A stretch of 63,296 nt of DNA from Campylobacterales bacterium (lineage in GTDB: Bacteria; Campylobacterota; Campylobacteria; Campylobacterales; Sulfurimonadaceae): the NCBI GenBank assembly GCA_026390135.1, contig JAPLGN010000037.1, positions 1 through 63,296 of the forward strand, given 5' to 3'. Made by a program: the position numbers and the translations under genes. The notes under the pieces were generated by a model. It ran no database searches. It was not told the origin of the DNA and saw only the letters and a program-made list of their open reading frames with translations. Positions 1 to 8,594 of the stretch are shown here, in pieces. How positions within the stretch are numbered: the stretch's first letter is position 1; each line of letters begins with the position of its first letter.

Positions 1-454
1 ATTGTCCATACCCATAAAAAAGCCTCGTATAATCGTGTTTTAGTCGACTTAATTATACTTAAAAGTGCCTATTTATGGGCTTTCGTAGATGAATTTTAGC
101 TAGTATTTTTACTTGAATCTATGTGCGAAAGTTGAGTTATTATAAGAAAATAAGGTCATGAAACTATCATAAGTGAATAGCATACCGTCACTATAACATC
201 CTTCTTACCAGATGTATGAGATCTTTATCATCGAATGGATGCCCAAGAGTATCACAGTTTTGAATTCATTCTGATCAATTTTGGAAAACATTTAGTTCTC
301 GCACAGTTCGCGTAAAAATAGAGTTAGCTCATCAACATGTATCCACAGAGTCTGTGGGTCGTCTATTTGGTAATTGATTTCGATCCGTTTGAGCTAAATT
401 TGGACACAGAAGAAGAAAAAGAAGTGAGAGTTTGCCTGAAATAGGCTCTATATG
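1..454. other. Gene-poor stretch with a possible degraded XRE-type HTH gene
   Basis: No intact reading frame is visible. On the plus strand between about 265 and 410, pieces in different frames read like a broken XRE-family helix-turn-helix repressor: FGKH, then RTVRVK, then ELAHQHVSTESVGRL, then FDPFELNL. They are separated by frame changes and stops. This would fit a decayed phage or island repressor next to the 3' end of the tmRNA gene, which is a common integration target. The resemblance is by eye and weak. The rest of the stretch shows nothing I can name. Confidence 0.3.
426..449 (-). terminator. Possible tmRNA terminator hairpin
   Basis: Just downstream of the tmRNA 3' end on the minus strand, GCCT and AGGC pair around a five-base loop (434-446), with weaker outer AGAG/CTCT pairing. 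A pyrimidine-rich run containing T5 follows. The position is right for a Rho-independent terminator, but the stem is short. Confidence 0.35.
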
Positions 455-826
455 TGGTGGAGGCGTCCGGGATTGAACCGGAGTCCTAAACCAAGATTGT
501 AAAGGCGTCTACATGCTTAGTTTCGTTGTTTGTGTTTCAAACACCTTCACACAACGAGCAAAGTTACGGCATTCAATTCTCTAAATTCATTCAAGTCCGA
601 GACATTCCAAGAATATAGCTATCACAGGGGTTATACGCCAAGCCCTTCCAGTTATAGCATAGGAAGGTAGCGCAGTCCTAAAGTTTAGTTAAACTTACGC
701 TACAGCGTAAGCAGGACGGTAATTAGTGTTGTTTGCGTTTAAGCAAGTGTGAGCCGTGTAACGGAATTGCTCAGTCCGACGATGCAACCTAAACCTTCTT
801 GATCCAGTCGAAGCCATGTCGCCCCC
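455..826 (-). ncRNA. ssrA: tmRNA (transfer-messenger RNA)
   Basis: This RNA rescues stalled ribosomes and tags the nascent peptide for proteolysis. The minus strand starts GGGGGCGACATGGCTTCGAC at 826, the classic tmRNA 5' end. It finishes with a tRNA-like T arm and CGCCTCCACCA at 455, so CCA is encoded. The 5' GGGGGCG pairs with CGCCTCC to form the acceptor stem. The resume frame (736 down to 695) reads ANNTNYRPAYAVA followed by TAA, an epsilonproteobacterial-type tag ending in small hydrophobic residues. The length of about 372 nt is normal for a one-piece tmRNA. Confidence 0.96.
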
Positions 827-852
827 ACAAAGATAACCGAAGTTATGACGAT

Positions 853-858
853 ATTATA
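853..858 (-). promoter_or_regulatory. -10 element of the ssrA promoter
   Basis: The minus strand carries a perfect TATAAT here, about 27 nt before the mature tmRNA 5' end. This would give a short leader to be removed by RNase P. No clear -35 box is seen, which is usual for sigma-70 promoters in Campylobacterota. Confidence 0.55.
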
Positions 859-891
859 TCCAAAGCTATGTAAATAAAAGATTGTTTAACA

Positions 892-1809
892 TTATTGAAA
901 AATTATTCTAAAACCGTATTCACGTTCCCGATAATCCATCGAATCCTCGTACGGAGCAGTAACCCTAGACTGTGCCAGAGGGTACGTTTGTATTGTCATG
1001 GTCACATCAGCATCAATATGAAAAGCATTTAGTATATTTTTCATCCCATGGGCGATATTACCTATAGGGTCTAAAAAAAAGTAGCTTATATCGCCGATAG
1101 TTCTTGAACCGAATACCAGACCTCCGTTCGCATTGAGTTTTCCCTCAAGAACATACATCCCTTCCCCCAAAAACGAACCGAGCAAAGGGGTAAATATAAG
1201 ATCCTGGATCGAGGGAACTTCGGCAACGGCTTCATAACCGTATTCCCAAAAAAAGGTGGACATCAGCGCTGAAAAAGCTGCTGACTCTGAAATCGACATT
1301 CCATCATTACGGGCCATCGTGTAGTACCATGCACCCGATACGGGATGACCAATGTAGTTGATGACCCAGTCATCATGATCCCATACCGGCGGAGTGGAAA
1401 CATGCTCAAACCAACGCTCTGAAAGCGACTTTTTCTGAAGTTCCTTAACATCCCAGCTAGTGATACTCTGAGGAAGCAGTGTCAAAAAACTAACGGATGA
1501 AAGCAGTAGAAGCTGTAAATAGAGTGTATCCTCAACCACTTTTCGATAACGCCAGGGGAGCTCTTCATTGACGTTAATCGTTTGGGGGAGGTAATCTTTC
1601 CCCTGATCTCCGTTGAGTCGCTGAAACGCCTCAATGAGATGATCATCTATAGGATATAAGTACGGATCATCGACAAAAAAAGGAGAAAAATCAGAAGTAT
1701 GCGGTTGCTGAACTTCTAGAGACGGGTTTGTTTTCAACTCATCATACAGAGTGCTCTCCGCAGAAACGGTTATTGCGGCTAAGAATAAAAAAATGATTCT
1801 AAGAGTCAT
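892..1809 (-). CDS. DUF3943 domain protein, exported
   Basis: A 305-aa protein with an N-terminal signal peptide (hydrophobic residues 3-16, cleavage probably near AES). The middle (about 145-215) carries the pattern of DUF3943: WVINYIGHP, then GAWYYTMARNDG, then an S-rich stretch ending in WEYGYEA. The family is of unknown function and is thought to be envelope-associated. The last part is rich in aromatic and alternating residues and ends in Phe-Gln, loosely like an outer-membrane strand. It lies 27 bp after trpA on the same strand, so it probably shares the HPt-trpA transcript. Function unknown. Confidence 0.75.
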   Translation of the reverse strand: MTLRIIFLFLAAITVSAESTLYDELKTNPSLEVQQPHTSDFSPFFVDDPYLYPIDDHLIEAFQRLNGDQGKDYLPQTINVNEELPWRYRKVVEDTLYLQLLLLSSVSFLTLLPQSITSWDVKELQKKSLSERWFEHVSTPPVWDHDDWVINYIGHPVSGAWYYTMARNDGMSISESAAFSALMSTFFWEYGYEAVAEVPSIQDLIFTPLLGSFLGEGMYVLEGKLNANGGLVFGSRTIGDISYFFLDPIGNIAHGMKNILNAFHIDADVTMTIQTYPLAQSRVTAPYEDSMDYREREYGFRIIFQ

Positions 1810-1836
1810 TAGTAACCGGCTAACACTCCATGAGTG

Positions 1837-2577
1837 TTATTCATTAATCAGTGATTTAATATTTCGGGTAATCTCACAACATTTGGCAATTTTTTGAGTA
1901 CTGCTGAGAGTATCATCCAAAAGGACGCTTACAATCGAGGAACCGACAATAACACCATCCGCTCCTTGGACTTTTTCACGTGCAGTCTGCTCATTCACCC
2001 CAAATCCTACATAAACAGGAGTTTGAGAATGACGCTTGATCATTGCTAACACAGGAGCCAAATCTTCACTCTTACCGCTGCCCGTAATTCCAGCATAGGC
2101 AACGAGATAAATAAACCTACGAGCTTGAGCAGTAATCATAGCGATTCGCTCTTCTCCATCGGTTGGAGCTACGAAAGTAATGTTTGCCAACTGACGGTCT
2201 TCAAAGAGATTATGATAGGTTCTTGCTTCTTCGTAAGGGACATCAGGAATAATGAGGCCTTTAACGCCAAGTGTCTGAGCTCTGTTTAATAGCGCTTCCA
2301 TTCCGTATTGATAAAAGGGGTTAAAATACCCCATCCACAGTGTATCGATTTTAGGAGCAACACTAGCGGATATCTCTAAAATATCCGAAAAACGAAATCC
2401 TAATTCTAAAGCATGTTGATTTGCTGCTTCAATCACAGGACCATCTGCAACAGGATCGGAAAAGGGTACACCGAGCTCCAAGGTATCAACACCATTTTCG
2501 CCCAATGCCAATGCCAAATCAATGGTAAAATTTTTATCAGGATATCCTGCTGTAATATAAGCTACGAGTTGCTTCAC
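1837..2577 (-). CDS. trpA: Tryptophan synthase alpha subunit
   Basis: Cleaves indole-3-glycerol phosphate to indole and glyceraldehyde 3-phosphate in the cytoplasmic alpha2-beta2 synthase. A TIM-barrel protein of 246 aa, slightly shorter than the usual 260-270. Catalytic Glu lies in LELGVPFSDP (with the adjacent Asp-Pro-Val-Ala-Asp-Gly-Pro), and the phosphate-binding region is GFGVNEQ plus ADGVIVGSSIV. YAGITGSGK is the usual loop-6 sequence. Its ATG overlaps the stop of the upstream HPt gene by 4 bp, so the two are translationally coupled. No other trp genes are nearby. Confidence 0.95.
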   Translation of the reverse strand: MKQLVAYITAGYPDKNFTIDLALALGENGVDTLELGVPFSDPVADGPVIEAANQHALELGFRFSDILEISASVAPKIDTLWMGYFNPFYQYGMEALLNRAQTLGVKGLIIPDVPYEEARTYHNLFEDRQLANITFVAPTDGEERIAMITAQARRFIYLVAYAGITGSGKSEDLAPVLAMIKRHSQTPVYVGFGVNEQTAREKVQGADGVIVGSSIVSVLLDDTLSSTQKIAKCCEITRNIKSLINE

Positions 2578-2978
2578 GCTTTCTCCATATCGGGTAATAT
2601 TAGGAGAGAAAAATTGATTTTTGAGAGTTCATTATCCATCTTGAAATCTTCTTGCCATTGTAAAAACATATCCGAAACACTAATGAGCCAGGAAATAGTC
2701 TCTTCATTGGCGGACGTATCTCGTAATCTCAGCTGTTCGAGCGCATCTTCAACAAAAGTAGCTAGACGAATCATCGGCTCAATTTTTAAATAACTTGTTG
2801 CTGATTTAATATTGTGAAAAATACGAAACAGTTCTTCAACACTACGTCCATAGCGTTCATCATGGCCTAAATCAATAATCAATGACTCCATAATTTCAAT
2901 CATCATGGCATAGTGATCTAAAAATTCATCGATAATTTCAAAATCGAAATTGTTCTCTAGATCTGTCCGTATGCCCAT
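2574..2978 (-). CDS. HPt (histidine phosphotransfer) domain protein
   Basis: A 134-aa, largely helical single-domain protein. The phospho-accepting histidine is in FHNIKSATSYL (residues 53-63), the HxxKSxA-type signature of HPt domains found in phosphorelays and chemotaxis kinases. No kinase or receiver is attached, so it would act as a soluble phosphoryl shuttle. It overlaps trpA by 4 bp and is the first gene of that unit. The coupling to trpA looks organisational rather than functional. The hybrid kinase at 12135-14063 already has its own HPt domain, so the partner is unknown. Confidence 0.8.
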   Translation of the reverse strand: MGIRTDLENNFDFEIIDEFLDHYAMMIEIMESLIIDLGHDERYGRSVEELFRIFHNIKSATSYLKIEPMIRLATFVEDALEQLRLRDTSANEETISWLISVSDMFLQWQEDFKMDNELSKINFSLLILPDMEKA

Positions 2979-3096
2979 AATCTTTTCTCCTATTTGGGAT
3001 AATTATACCGCGTTTTAAATAAATAGCATCTCCACTTTTATCTGACAAAATGACATATTTTAGATGCCACTACGATTTTAGGGTAAACTTCTATTC

Positions 3097-3885
3097 ATGA
3101 AAAAACTAACCATTAGCGCCATTATGAAGCGCAAAAATACTCTGCCCATTATGATGATAACCGCATACGATGCTCTCTTTGCCCGACTGTTTCAGGAGAG
3201 TGCCGATATTTTACTCGTTGGTGATAGCTTGAATATGAGTTTTGCAGGTCGTCAGGATACATTGAGTGCCACGATGGATCAAATGATTTACCACACCAAT
3301 GCCGTATGCAAAGGTGCTCCAAATACGTTTGTCATTTGTGATATGCCTTTTGGTACCTATACGGATGAGTCCTCTGCGCTCTCTAATGCCATACGCGTTT
3401 ACCGTGAAACTCATGCTGATGCCGTTAAAATCGAAGGTGGAGCCAATAAAGCGTACCTTGTCAAACATCTGAGTGACAACGGTATCGCCATATGTGGTCA
3501 TATCGGTCTCTTACCTCAAAGTGTTCGAGCTGAGGGGGGCTATAAAGTCAAAGGTAAAACCGAAGACGAAGCCCTCTCTCTTATCGCTGATGCTCAGGCA
3601 ATCGAAAATGCGGGAGCTTTTATCCTCGTCATCGAAGGGGTAAAAGCCGACGTCGCTACTCGTGTTGCACAAAGTGTTTCTATCCCTGTTATCGGTATCG
3701 GAGCAGGTAGCGGTGTAGACGGACAGGTTCTTGTATTCTCCGATATGCTCGGATTGTATGAGCCGTTTGTCCCAAAATTTGTCAAACAGTATATGAATGG
3801 TGCTGAAGCCGTCAAAGAAGCTGTTGCTACCTATACCCAAGAAGTGCAAACGCGCGTTTTCCCAGATGAAAATTATGTTTACTAG
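3097..3885 (+). CDS. panB: 3-methyl-2-oxobutanoate hydroxymethyltransferase
   Basis: Transfers a hydroxymethyl group from methylene-THF to alpha-ketoisovalerate, giving ketopantoate, the first step of pantothenate and CoA synthesis. At 262 aa it has the full family length. Diagnostic sequences are [11 protein letters not shown] near the N terminus, [11 protein letters not shown] (metal-binding Asp), [23 protein letters not shown] and [15 protein letters not shown], followed by [15 protein letters not shown]. It ends 11 bp before ruvB on the same strand, so they are likely cotranscribed. Confidence 0.96.
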   Translation: MKKLTISAIMKRKNTLPIMMITAYDALFARLFQESADILLVGDSLNMSFAGRQDTLSATMDQMIYHTNAVCKGAPNTFVICDMPFGTYTDESSALSNAIRVYRETHADAVKIEGGANKAYLVKHLSDNGIAICGHIGLLPQSVRAEGGYKVKGKTEDEALSLIADAQAIENAGAFILVIEGVKADVATRVAQSVSIPVIGIGAGSGVDGQVLVFSDMLGLYEPFVPKFVKQYMNGAEAVKEAVATYTQEVQTRVFPDENYVY

Positions 3886-3896
3886 AAATATCTAAC

Positions 3897-4901
3897 GTGG
3901 AACGCATAATCGAAATAGAGAAATTTACTGCTGAAGAGGTCACAGAAACTTCTTTACGTCCTAACAATTGGGACGGATATATTGGGCAGGAACAAATCAA
4001 AAAAAATCTGGGTGTTTTCATTGAAGCGAGTTCTAAGCGCCGTGAAGCACTTGATCACGTCCTTTTTTATGGGCCTCCTGGATTGGGCAAAACTACCCTT
4101 GCTCTCATCATCGCTAATGAGATGGGAAGCAACATTAAAGTTACCGCCGCCCCGATGATCGAGAAAAGCGGAGACCTTGCAGCCATCCTTACCAATCTTG
4201 AAGAAGGGGACATTCTCTTCATCGATGAAATCCACCGCCTTTCACCTGCGGTCGAGGAGATTCTCTACCCTTCGATGGAAGATTTTCGCCTTGACATCAT
4301 CATAGGCTCTGGCCCTGCAGCACAAACGGTTAAAATCGACCTTCCCCGCTTTACCCTCATCGGCGCAACAACCCGTGCCGGGATGCTGTCTAATCCTCTG
4401 AGAGATCGTTTCGGTATGAATTTCCGGATGCAATTTTATAGCCCCGAAGAACTCTGTATCATCGTCACGCAAGCCTCCCAAAAACTGGGAAAAAATATCG
4501 ATAAAGAAGCAGCGCATGAAATTGCCAAACGTTCCCGTGGAACACCACGTATTGCATTGCGTTTGCTAAAAAGGGTACGTGATTTTGCGGATGTTGCGAA
4601 TGAGACTTCCATTTTACACTCCCGATCCCAATACGCTCTCGATCAGCTTGGAATCAATGCGTATGGATTTGATGAGATGGACATACGCCTACTAAAACTA
4701 CTCATGGAGGCCAATGGCCGAGCTATGGGACTAAGTACTATTGCCGCAGCGCTCAGTGAAGATGAAGGGACAATTGAAGATGTCCTTGAACCCTATCTTC
4801 TTGCTAATGGCTATTTGGAGCGAACGGCTCGTGGACGCATAGCCACAGCGAAAACATATGATTTACTTAAATTTGGGAATCCGCCAAGTCATCTGCTTTA
4901 G
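3897..4901 (+). CDS. ruvB: Holliday junction branch migration helicase RuvB
   Basis: Hexameric AAA+ motor that drives Holliday junction branch migration with RuvA. The 334-aa protein starts at GTG. Motifs: [12 protein letters not shown] at the N terminus, Walker [10 protein letters not shown] (about residues 60-68), Walker B LFIDEIH, sensor IGATTRAG, the arginine-finger region NPLRDRFGM, and the C-terminal winged helix with RTARGRIAT (DNA contact). All key residues are present. It follows panB by 11 bp. A GTTAAC-ACG-GTTAAC repeat lies just after the stop. Confidence 0.97.
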   Translation: MERIIEIEKFTAEEVTETSLRPNNWDGYIGQEQIKKNLGVFIEASSKRREALDHVLFYGPPGLGKTTLALIIANEMGSNIKVTAAPMIEKSGDLAAILTNLEEGDILFIDEIHRLSPAVEEILYPSMEDFRLDIIIGSGPAAQTVKIDLPRFTLIGATTRAGMLSNPLRDRFGMNFRMQFYSPEELCIIVTQASQKLGKNIDKEAAHEIAKRSRGTPRIALRLLKRVRDFADVANETSILHSRSQYALDQLGINAYGFDEMDIRLLKLLMEANGRAMGLSTIAAALSEDEGTIEDVLEPYLLANGYLERTARGRIATAKTYDLLKFGNPPSHLL

Positions 4902-4981
4902 TTAACACGGTTAACATTGAGTTATTGCATAATTTACTTATTTAATCTATGATGTGACAATCTAAACCAAAAGGATTCCAA

Positions 4982-5347
4982 ATGAAAAAGATTTTAGCAC
5001 TTGCACTCGCTCTAGGAGCTACTGCACTATTGGCTTGCCCTATGCAAGGTGGTATGAATAATGGGTCAATGGGTGGAGGTATGATGCAAAAGTGTCAATG
5101 TGATACCTCAAAACTTCCAAAACCATTAGAAGTATTAGGTTTAAGTGATGCACAAAAAGCGGATATTCAAAAAATTCGCGAAGAAGGAAAAGCCTTTCAT
5201 AATCAACAGCATGAAAAAATGATGGCGGTTCTTACTCCTGATCAGCTCAAAAAATTCGAAGCCAACGCATCTAAAATGTGTCCAAAAAAAGGGAATATGA
5301 AAATGCCTGCAAACGATATGGGATGCAAAAACTGCGATAAAAAATAG
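4982..5347 (+). CDS. Spy/CpxP-like periplasmic protein, Met- and Cys-rich
   Basis: A 121-aa exported protein with a signal peptide (residues 1-18). A Gly/Met-rich segment (MQGGMNNGSMGGGMM) follows, then CQCD, a helical LTXXQ-like core (LGLSDAQKADIQKI, then LTPDQLKKFE) and a Cys/Met-rich tail (MCPKKG, GCKNCDKK). The core resembles Spy/CpxP/CnrX repressor-chaperones. The Met/Cys decoration suggests binding of Cu, Ag or another soft metal. It sits 3 bp before an OmpR-type regulator and its kinase, the arrangement of CpxP with CpxRA, so it may be the periplasmic modulator of that kinase. A good RBS (AAAAGGA) precedes the ATG. Confidence 0.7.
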   Translation: MKKILALALALGATALLACPMQGGMNNGSMGGGMMQKCQCDTSKLPKPLEVLGLSDAQKADIQKIREEGKAFHNQQHEKMMAVLTPDQLKKFEANASKMCPKKGNMKMPANDMGCKNCDKK

Positions 5348-5350
5348 TTT

Positions 5351-6013
5351 ATGATTAAAATCCTCCTTATTGAAGACGATCTTGAAATTGCCGATTTACT
5401 GACGCAGTATTTGAGCCGTTTTCAGATGGAGGTCATTAGTTATACTCATCCAAAATCAGCTCTAAACTCTCTCTCTATCGAATCATATGACCTTGTACTC
5501 CTTGACCTGACTCTTCCCGATATGGATGGCTTGGAAGTATGTAAAATTCTTCGTGAACGCAGCAGCATTCCCATCATTATTTCTTCTGCACGGAGTGATT
5601 TAGGAGATAAGGTTGTCGCACTCGAACTGGGTGCTGATGATTACCTTCCCAAGCCCTATGAGCCACGTGAATTAGTCGCACGCATTCAAAGCCTCCTTCG
5701 TCGTATTAATGGGAAAATTCTCCAATTCTCTAATGAAACTTTTCGAGTAGAGGATACTGGTATTTATAAAGAGGGAGAACTTTTAGTCCTCACGCGAGCA
5801 GAATTTGAGCTCTTAAGCCTTCTGCTTAAACATCGCGGTCAAATTATCTCACGTGATTTTATTGCCAACAATGTTGAATCTATCGGATGGGAAAGCTCAG
5901 AGCGAAGTATTGATGTCCTTATCAGCCGAATCCGTCAAAAAATTGAACCTAATCCTAAGCACCCGATCCTTATCCGTTCCATCCGTGGAATGGGATATCA
6001 GTTTAGCAAATGA
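5351..6013 (+). CDS. OmpR/PhoB-family response regulator (CpxR-like)
   Basis: A 220-aa transcription factor. The receiver domain (1-115) has the acidic pair in IEDDLE, phospho-acceptor Asp in LVLLDLTLPDMDG, Ser/Thr in IIISSARS and Lys in LPKPYEP. A winged-helix effector (about 125-219) has the signatures LTRAEFELLSLL, SRDFIANNV and RSIRGMGYQF. It lies between the CpxP-like gene (3 bp upstream) and its kinase (4-bp overlap), so the three form one operon. CpxR-like is inferred from context; ArsR of Helicobacter (ArsRS) is an alternative comparison. Confidence 0.88.
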   Translation: MIKILLIEDDLEIADLLTQYLSRFQMEVISYTHPKSALNSLSIESYDLVLLDLTLPDMDGLEVCKILRERSSIPIIISSARSDLGDKVVALELGADDYLPKPYEPRELVARIQSLLRRINGKILQFSNETFRVEDTGIYKEGELLVLTRAEFELLSLLLKHRGQIISRDFIANNVESIGWESSERSIDVLISRIRQKIEPNPKHPILIRSIRGMGYQFSK

Positions 6014-7215
6014 TCTCACGTTACCACTCGGTTTTTTTCAAACTTCATGCCTTCTTTTTAATTGCACTTATTGTGTTAATATTACTCTTTAACACCGCAT
6101 TAGGTGAACAAAAATATCAAAAGTTTCGCCTTTTAACCCATCGTTCTATAGAACTTGCTCAAACATTGGAAATGCTAGAAAATCACAGTTGTGAAAATCA
6201 AACTCGAGAGCTTGCTCGTGCTGGCTTCCAAGAGATATCCAATCTTAAATCCGACGCAAAACAAATATATCTCCCTACACCGTTAGAACAAAAGCTTCAA
6301 TCCAATCAACTTCATGTTCAAATCTATCAAGATAGGCAAGGGATAATTTATGCCCTAATGCGCAGTCACTGCACCATGTTTTATCGCGATACTGTCGAAG
6401 AGAATACCTATTATTTTGTATGGCTTTTATTTTTTACCCTTTTTGGTGGGCTAGTTAGTATGTATCTTCTATTATGGCGCAATCTTCGACCGCTTAAATA
6501 TTTATATCAACAAATACAGCACTATGGAGCAGGTGAAGAAATTCTAAATATCCCAAATAATGGAAAAGATGAAATTGCTCTCATCTCTAACGCCTTGCAC
6601 GATGCACTTCATCGACAAAATGCCCTTAAAAAATCTCGTGAGCTTTTTTTACGTAATATCATGCATGAACTCAAGACTCCTATTACAAAAGGAAAGTTGA
6701 TTGTGGAACTTCAAGAACCAAGTACCAATACAACACTGCTTGGTAAACTTTTTTCACGCATGGAACATCTAATTCATCAAATGGCGCAGATTGAAAAAAT
6801 GCATGCCTTTGCATTGAAACCTCAAACAGTAAAACTAAAAACTCTTCTCGATTTAGCGATGGATAACTTACTTTTGGAGGATGAAAATATACATCTTTGC
6901 GGAGGCGAAGAAATAGTAATGGTTGATCCGGTCCTCTTCACCAGTGCACTCCAAAATTTGATCGATAATGCCTATCGTCATGCAAGTACGTTTCCGATAA
7001 TCATAACGTGCAGCAGTGAAAAAATTTGCATACAAAATAGCGGAGAACCGCTCAAGCGTCCCGTGGAAGAAGCCCTGCAAGCTTTTGTAACAGAGCGAGG
7101 AGAAGGAGGATTGGGATTGGGGCTTTACATTGCCCAATCGGTGTGTGAATTGCATAATTTTCATCTAAACTATACGTATGAAAATGGAAGTCACACTTTT
7201 TGCATAGAGTTTTGA
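6010..7215 (+). CDS. Membrane sensor histidine kinase (CpxA/ArsS-like)
   Basis: A 401-aa kinase. TM1 is about residues 10-32 (HAFFLIALIVLILLF). A roughly 100-residue periplasmic sensor region follows, then TM2 about 136-156 (WLLFFTLFGGLVSMYLLLW) and a HAMP-like linker. The dimerisation/phospho-acceptor motif is NIMHELKTPI, and the HATPase has NLIDNAYRHA and GEGGLGLGLYI. The ATG overlaps the regulator gene by 4 bp. The periplasmic region contains three Cys (SCENQ, HCTMF and nearby), which could suit a metal or redox input, but that is inference. Downstream is a family-1 repeat and then the convergent lgt gene. Confidence 0.9.
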   Translation: MISRYHSVFFKLHAFFLIALIVLILLFNTALGEQKYQKFRLLTHRSIELAQTLEMLENHSCENQTRELARAGFQEISNLKSDAKQIYLPTPLEQKLQSNQLHVQIYQDRQGIIYALMRSHCTMFYRDTVEENTYYFVWLLFFTLFGGLVSMYLLLWRNLRPLKYLYQQIQHYGAGEEILNIPNNGKDEIALISNALHDALHRQNALKKSRELFLRNIMHELKTPITKGKLIVELQEPSTNTTLLGKLFSRMEHLIHQMAQIEKMHAFALKPQTVKLKTLLDLAMDNLLLEDENIHLCGGEEIVMVDPVLFTSALQNLIDNAYRHASTFPIIITCSSEKICIQNSGEPLKRPVEEALQAFVTERGEGGLGLGLYIAQSVCELHNFHLNYTYENGSHTFCIEF

Positions 7216-7222
7216 ATTATTA

Positions 7223-7280
7223 CGTCATCCTCTGGCTTGACCAGGGGATCCAGCTAGATTCCCGCCTACGCGGGAATGAC
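7223..7280 (+). repeat. Dispersed palindromic repeat, family 1, copy a
   Basis: An intergenic element bounded by CGTCAT and ATGAC, with the shared core ATCCAGCTAGATTC and a GC stem (CCCGC-CTAC-GCGGG). It lies between the convergent ends of the kinase and lgt genes, so it can act as a bidirectional terminator. Copies b-e occur at 26650, 32648, 35119 and 54623. Confidence 0.85.
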
Positions 7281-7283
7281 AAC

Positions 7284-8096
7284 CTATAGCATTCGCTTTC
7301 GTAATACAAACCAAATTATCACCGATACCGCTGCCATCCCCAGACTTAGTGCCATACCAAGTGTCATCCAATCCCCTAGAATATAACCAATCTGCGCATC
7401 AGGAGCACGATAAAACTCTACAAATGCACGACCCAAACCATACGCAACACCATAGAGGAGGATCAATTCTCCCTCGAATGCTTTACGCTTACGATAAAGA
7501 TAGATAATCGCAAATACGACGAATCCTTCGATAAATGCTTCATAAAGCTGTGAAGGGTGACGAAGTGTATCATACACGTAAATTCCCCAGGGCACATCCG
7601 TAGCTCTTCCGACTAGTTCCTGATTGAGAAAATTACCAATCCGGCCGAATACATATCCCAAGGGAACCGATACCGCCACTAAATCCATCAAGAGCCCAAA
7701 AGGAATACCATATTTTCGATAGTACAAATACGATCCAATCAAAAAACCAACAATGGCTCCGTGAAAGCTCATTCCTCGAATTCCGACAAACTGTCCATCA
7801 ATAAATGGATTAAAAATCTGCCATGGCTGTGTCAAATAATACATCGTGTGCGTATCATAAAAAAGGACATACCCTAATCGTGCACCTAAAATCACACCGA
7901 TTTCGGCATAGATAAAATAATCATCCAATTGCTCTTTCGTAATAGCAATATTATCTTTTTTAACAATCCATTTAGCGATAAGAAGCGCTGATAAAAGAGC
8001 GAGTACGTACATCAATCCGTACCAATGAACGGGTATCGAAAATAAATTAAATGCTATAGGATTAAAATGTTCGTATATGTGGTTCCAAAATTCCAT
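7284..8096 (-). CDS. lgt: Prolipoprotein diacylglyceryl transferase
   Basis: Transfers diacylglycerol from phosphatidylglycerol to the lipobox cysteine of prelipoproteins in the inner membrane. The 270-aa protein has about seven TM segments, normal for the family. Signatures: FHGAIVGFLIG (conserved His), the Lgt motif GRIGNFLNQELVGR, then LRHPSQLYEAF and YGLGRAFVEFYR. It ends beside repeat copy a and is followed upstream by the HugZ-like gene, 10 bp away, on the same strand. Confidence 0.96.
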   Translation of the reverse strand: MEFWNHIYEHFNPIAFNLFSIPVHWYGLMYVLALLSALLIAKWIVKKDNIAITKEQLDDYFIYAEIGVILGARLGYVLFYDTHTMYYLTQPWQIFNPFIDGQFVGIRGMSFHGAIVGFLIGSYLYYRKYGIPFGLLMDLVAVSVPLGYVFGRIGNFLNQELVGRATDVPWGIYVYDTLRHPSQLYEAFIEGFVVFAIIYLYRKRKAFEGELILLYGVAYGLGRAFVEFYRAPDAQIGYILGDWMTLGMALSLGMAAVSVIIWFVLRKRML

Positions 8097-8105
8097 TCAG
8101 TCCCT

Positions 8106-8594
8106 TTATTTCGAATGCTGATGGACAGCACTAATGTGCGTCACCACTTCAAGGTTTTCATTCAAACGGTACGCCTTCCCAAATCCCATCACAACACTTC
8201 CGCTTAATGGAGAAAGTTTAAAAAGATGAAAATCTCCCATCTCTGACAGACTTTGGACAAGATCAGGATCAAAATGAGCTTTAAAACGGTCAATGGCCTC
8301 TAAAAAAATGGGGTTCTCTCGATGTATCTCCGAAATAGAAGCCTCAATGGTAGCGCGTTTGCGGGCAAATGGCTGTAATGTTTTCGACTCATCTTCGGCA
8401 AAAAGCAATGATACTTTTCCCGATTCCAACAGATTACGCCCATGTTGGGCGACGGTGCTAATAAGGATATAAAAATCATTCCCCATTCGCACATAGGGTG
8501 CTGTACTCGCATGAGGTTCACCCGTAGGAGTGATCGAAGCCATCACGAGTGTTTCAAATGTTTCTAAAAAAAGTTTTACTTCGTCTGTCGTCAT
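8106..8594 (-). CDS. HugZ-like heme-utilisation / PNPOx-fold protein
   Basis: A 162-aa split-barrel protein. The N-terminal half has the pyridoxamine-phosphate-oxidase fold pattern (LVMASITPTGEPHASTAPY, then ILISTVAQHGRNL). The C-terminal part is that of HugZ-type heme oxygenases (FKLSPLSGSVVMGFGKAYRL) and ends in a His-containing tail (HISAVHQHSK). HugZ proteins in Campylobacter and Helicobacter bind and degrade heme. The gene overlaps the next upstream Fe-S oxidoreductase by 4 bp and shares an operon with hemN, consistent with heme metabolism. A flavin-binding role cannot be excluded. Confidence 0.78.
   Translation of the reverse strand: MTTDEVKLFLETFETLVMASITPTGEPHASTAPYVRMGNDFYILISTVAQHGRNLLESGKVSLLFAEDESKTLQPFARKRATIEASISEIHRENPIFLEAIDRFKAHFDPDLVQSLSEMGDFHLFKLSPLSGSVVMGFGKAYRLNENLEVVTHISAVHQHSK

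Noticed and set aside
4902-4916. GTTAAC-ACG-GTTAAC after ruvB as an operator
   Set aside because: The repeat is short and alone; no second copy or regulator was seen.
7223-7280. Family-1 repeats as a CRISPR array
   Set aside because: The copies are far apart, single, and lie between unrelated genes without spacers or cas genes.
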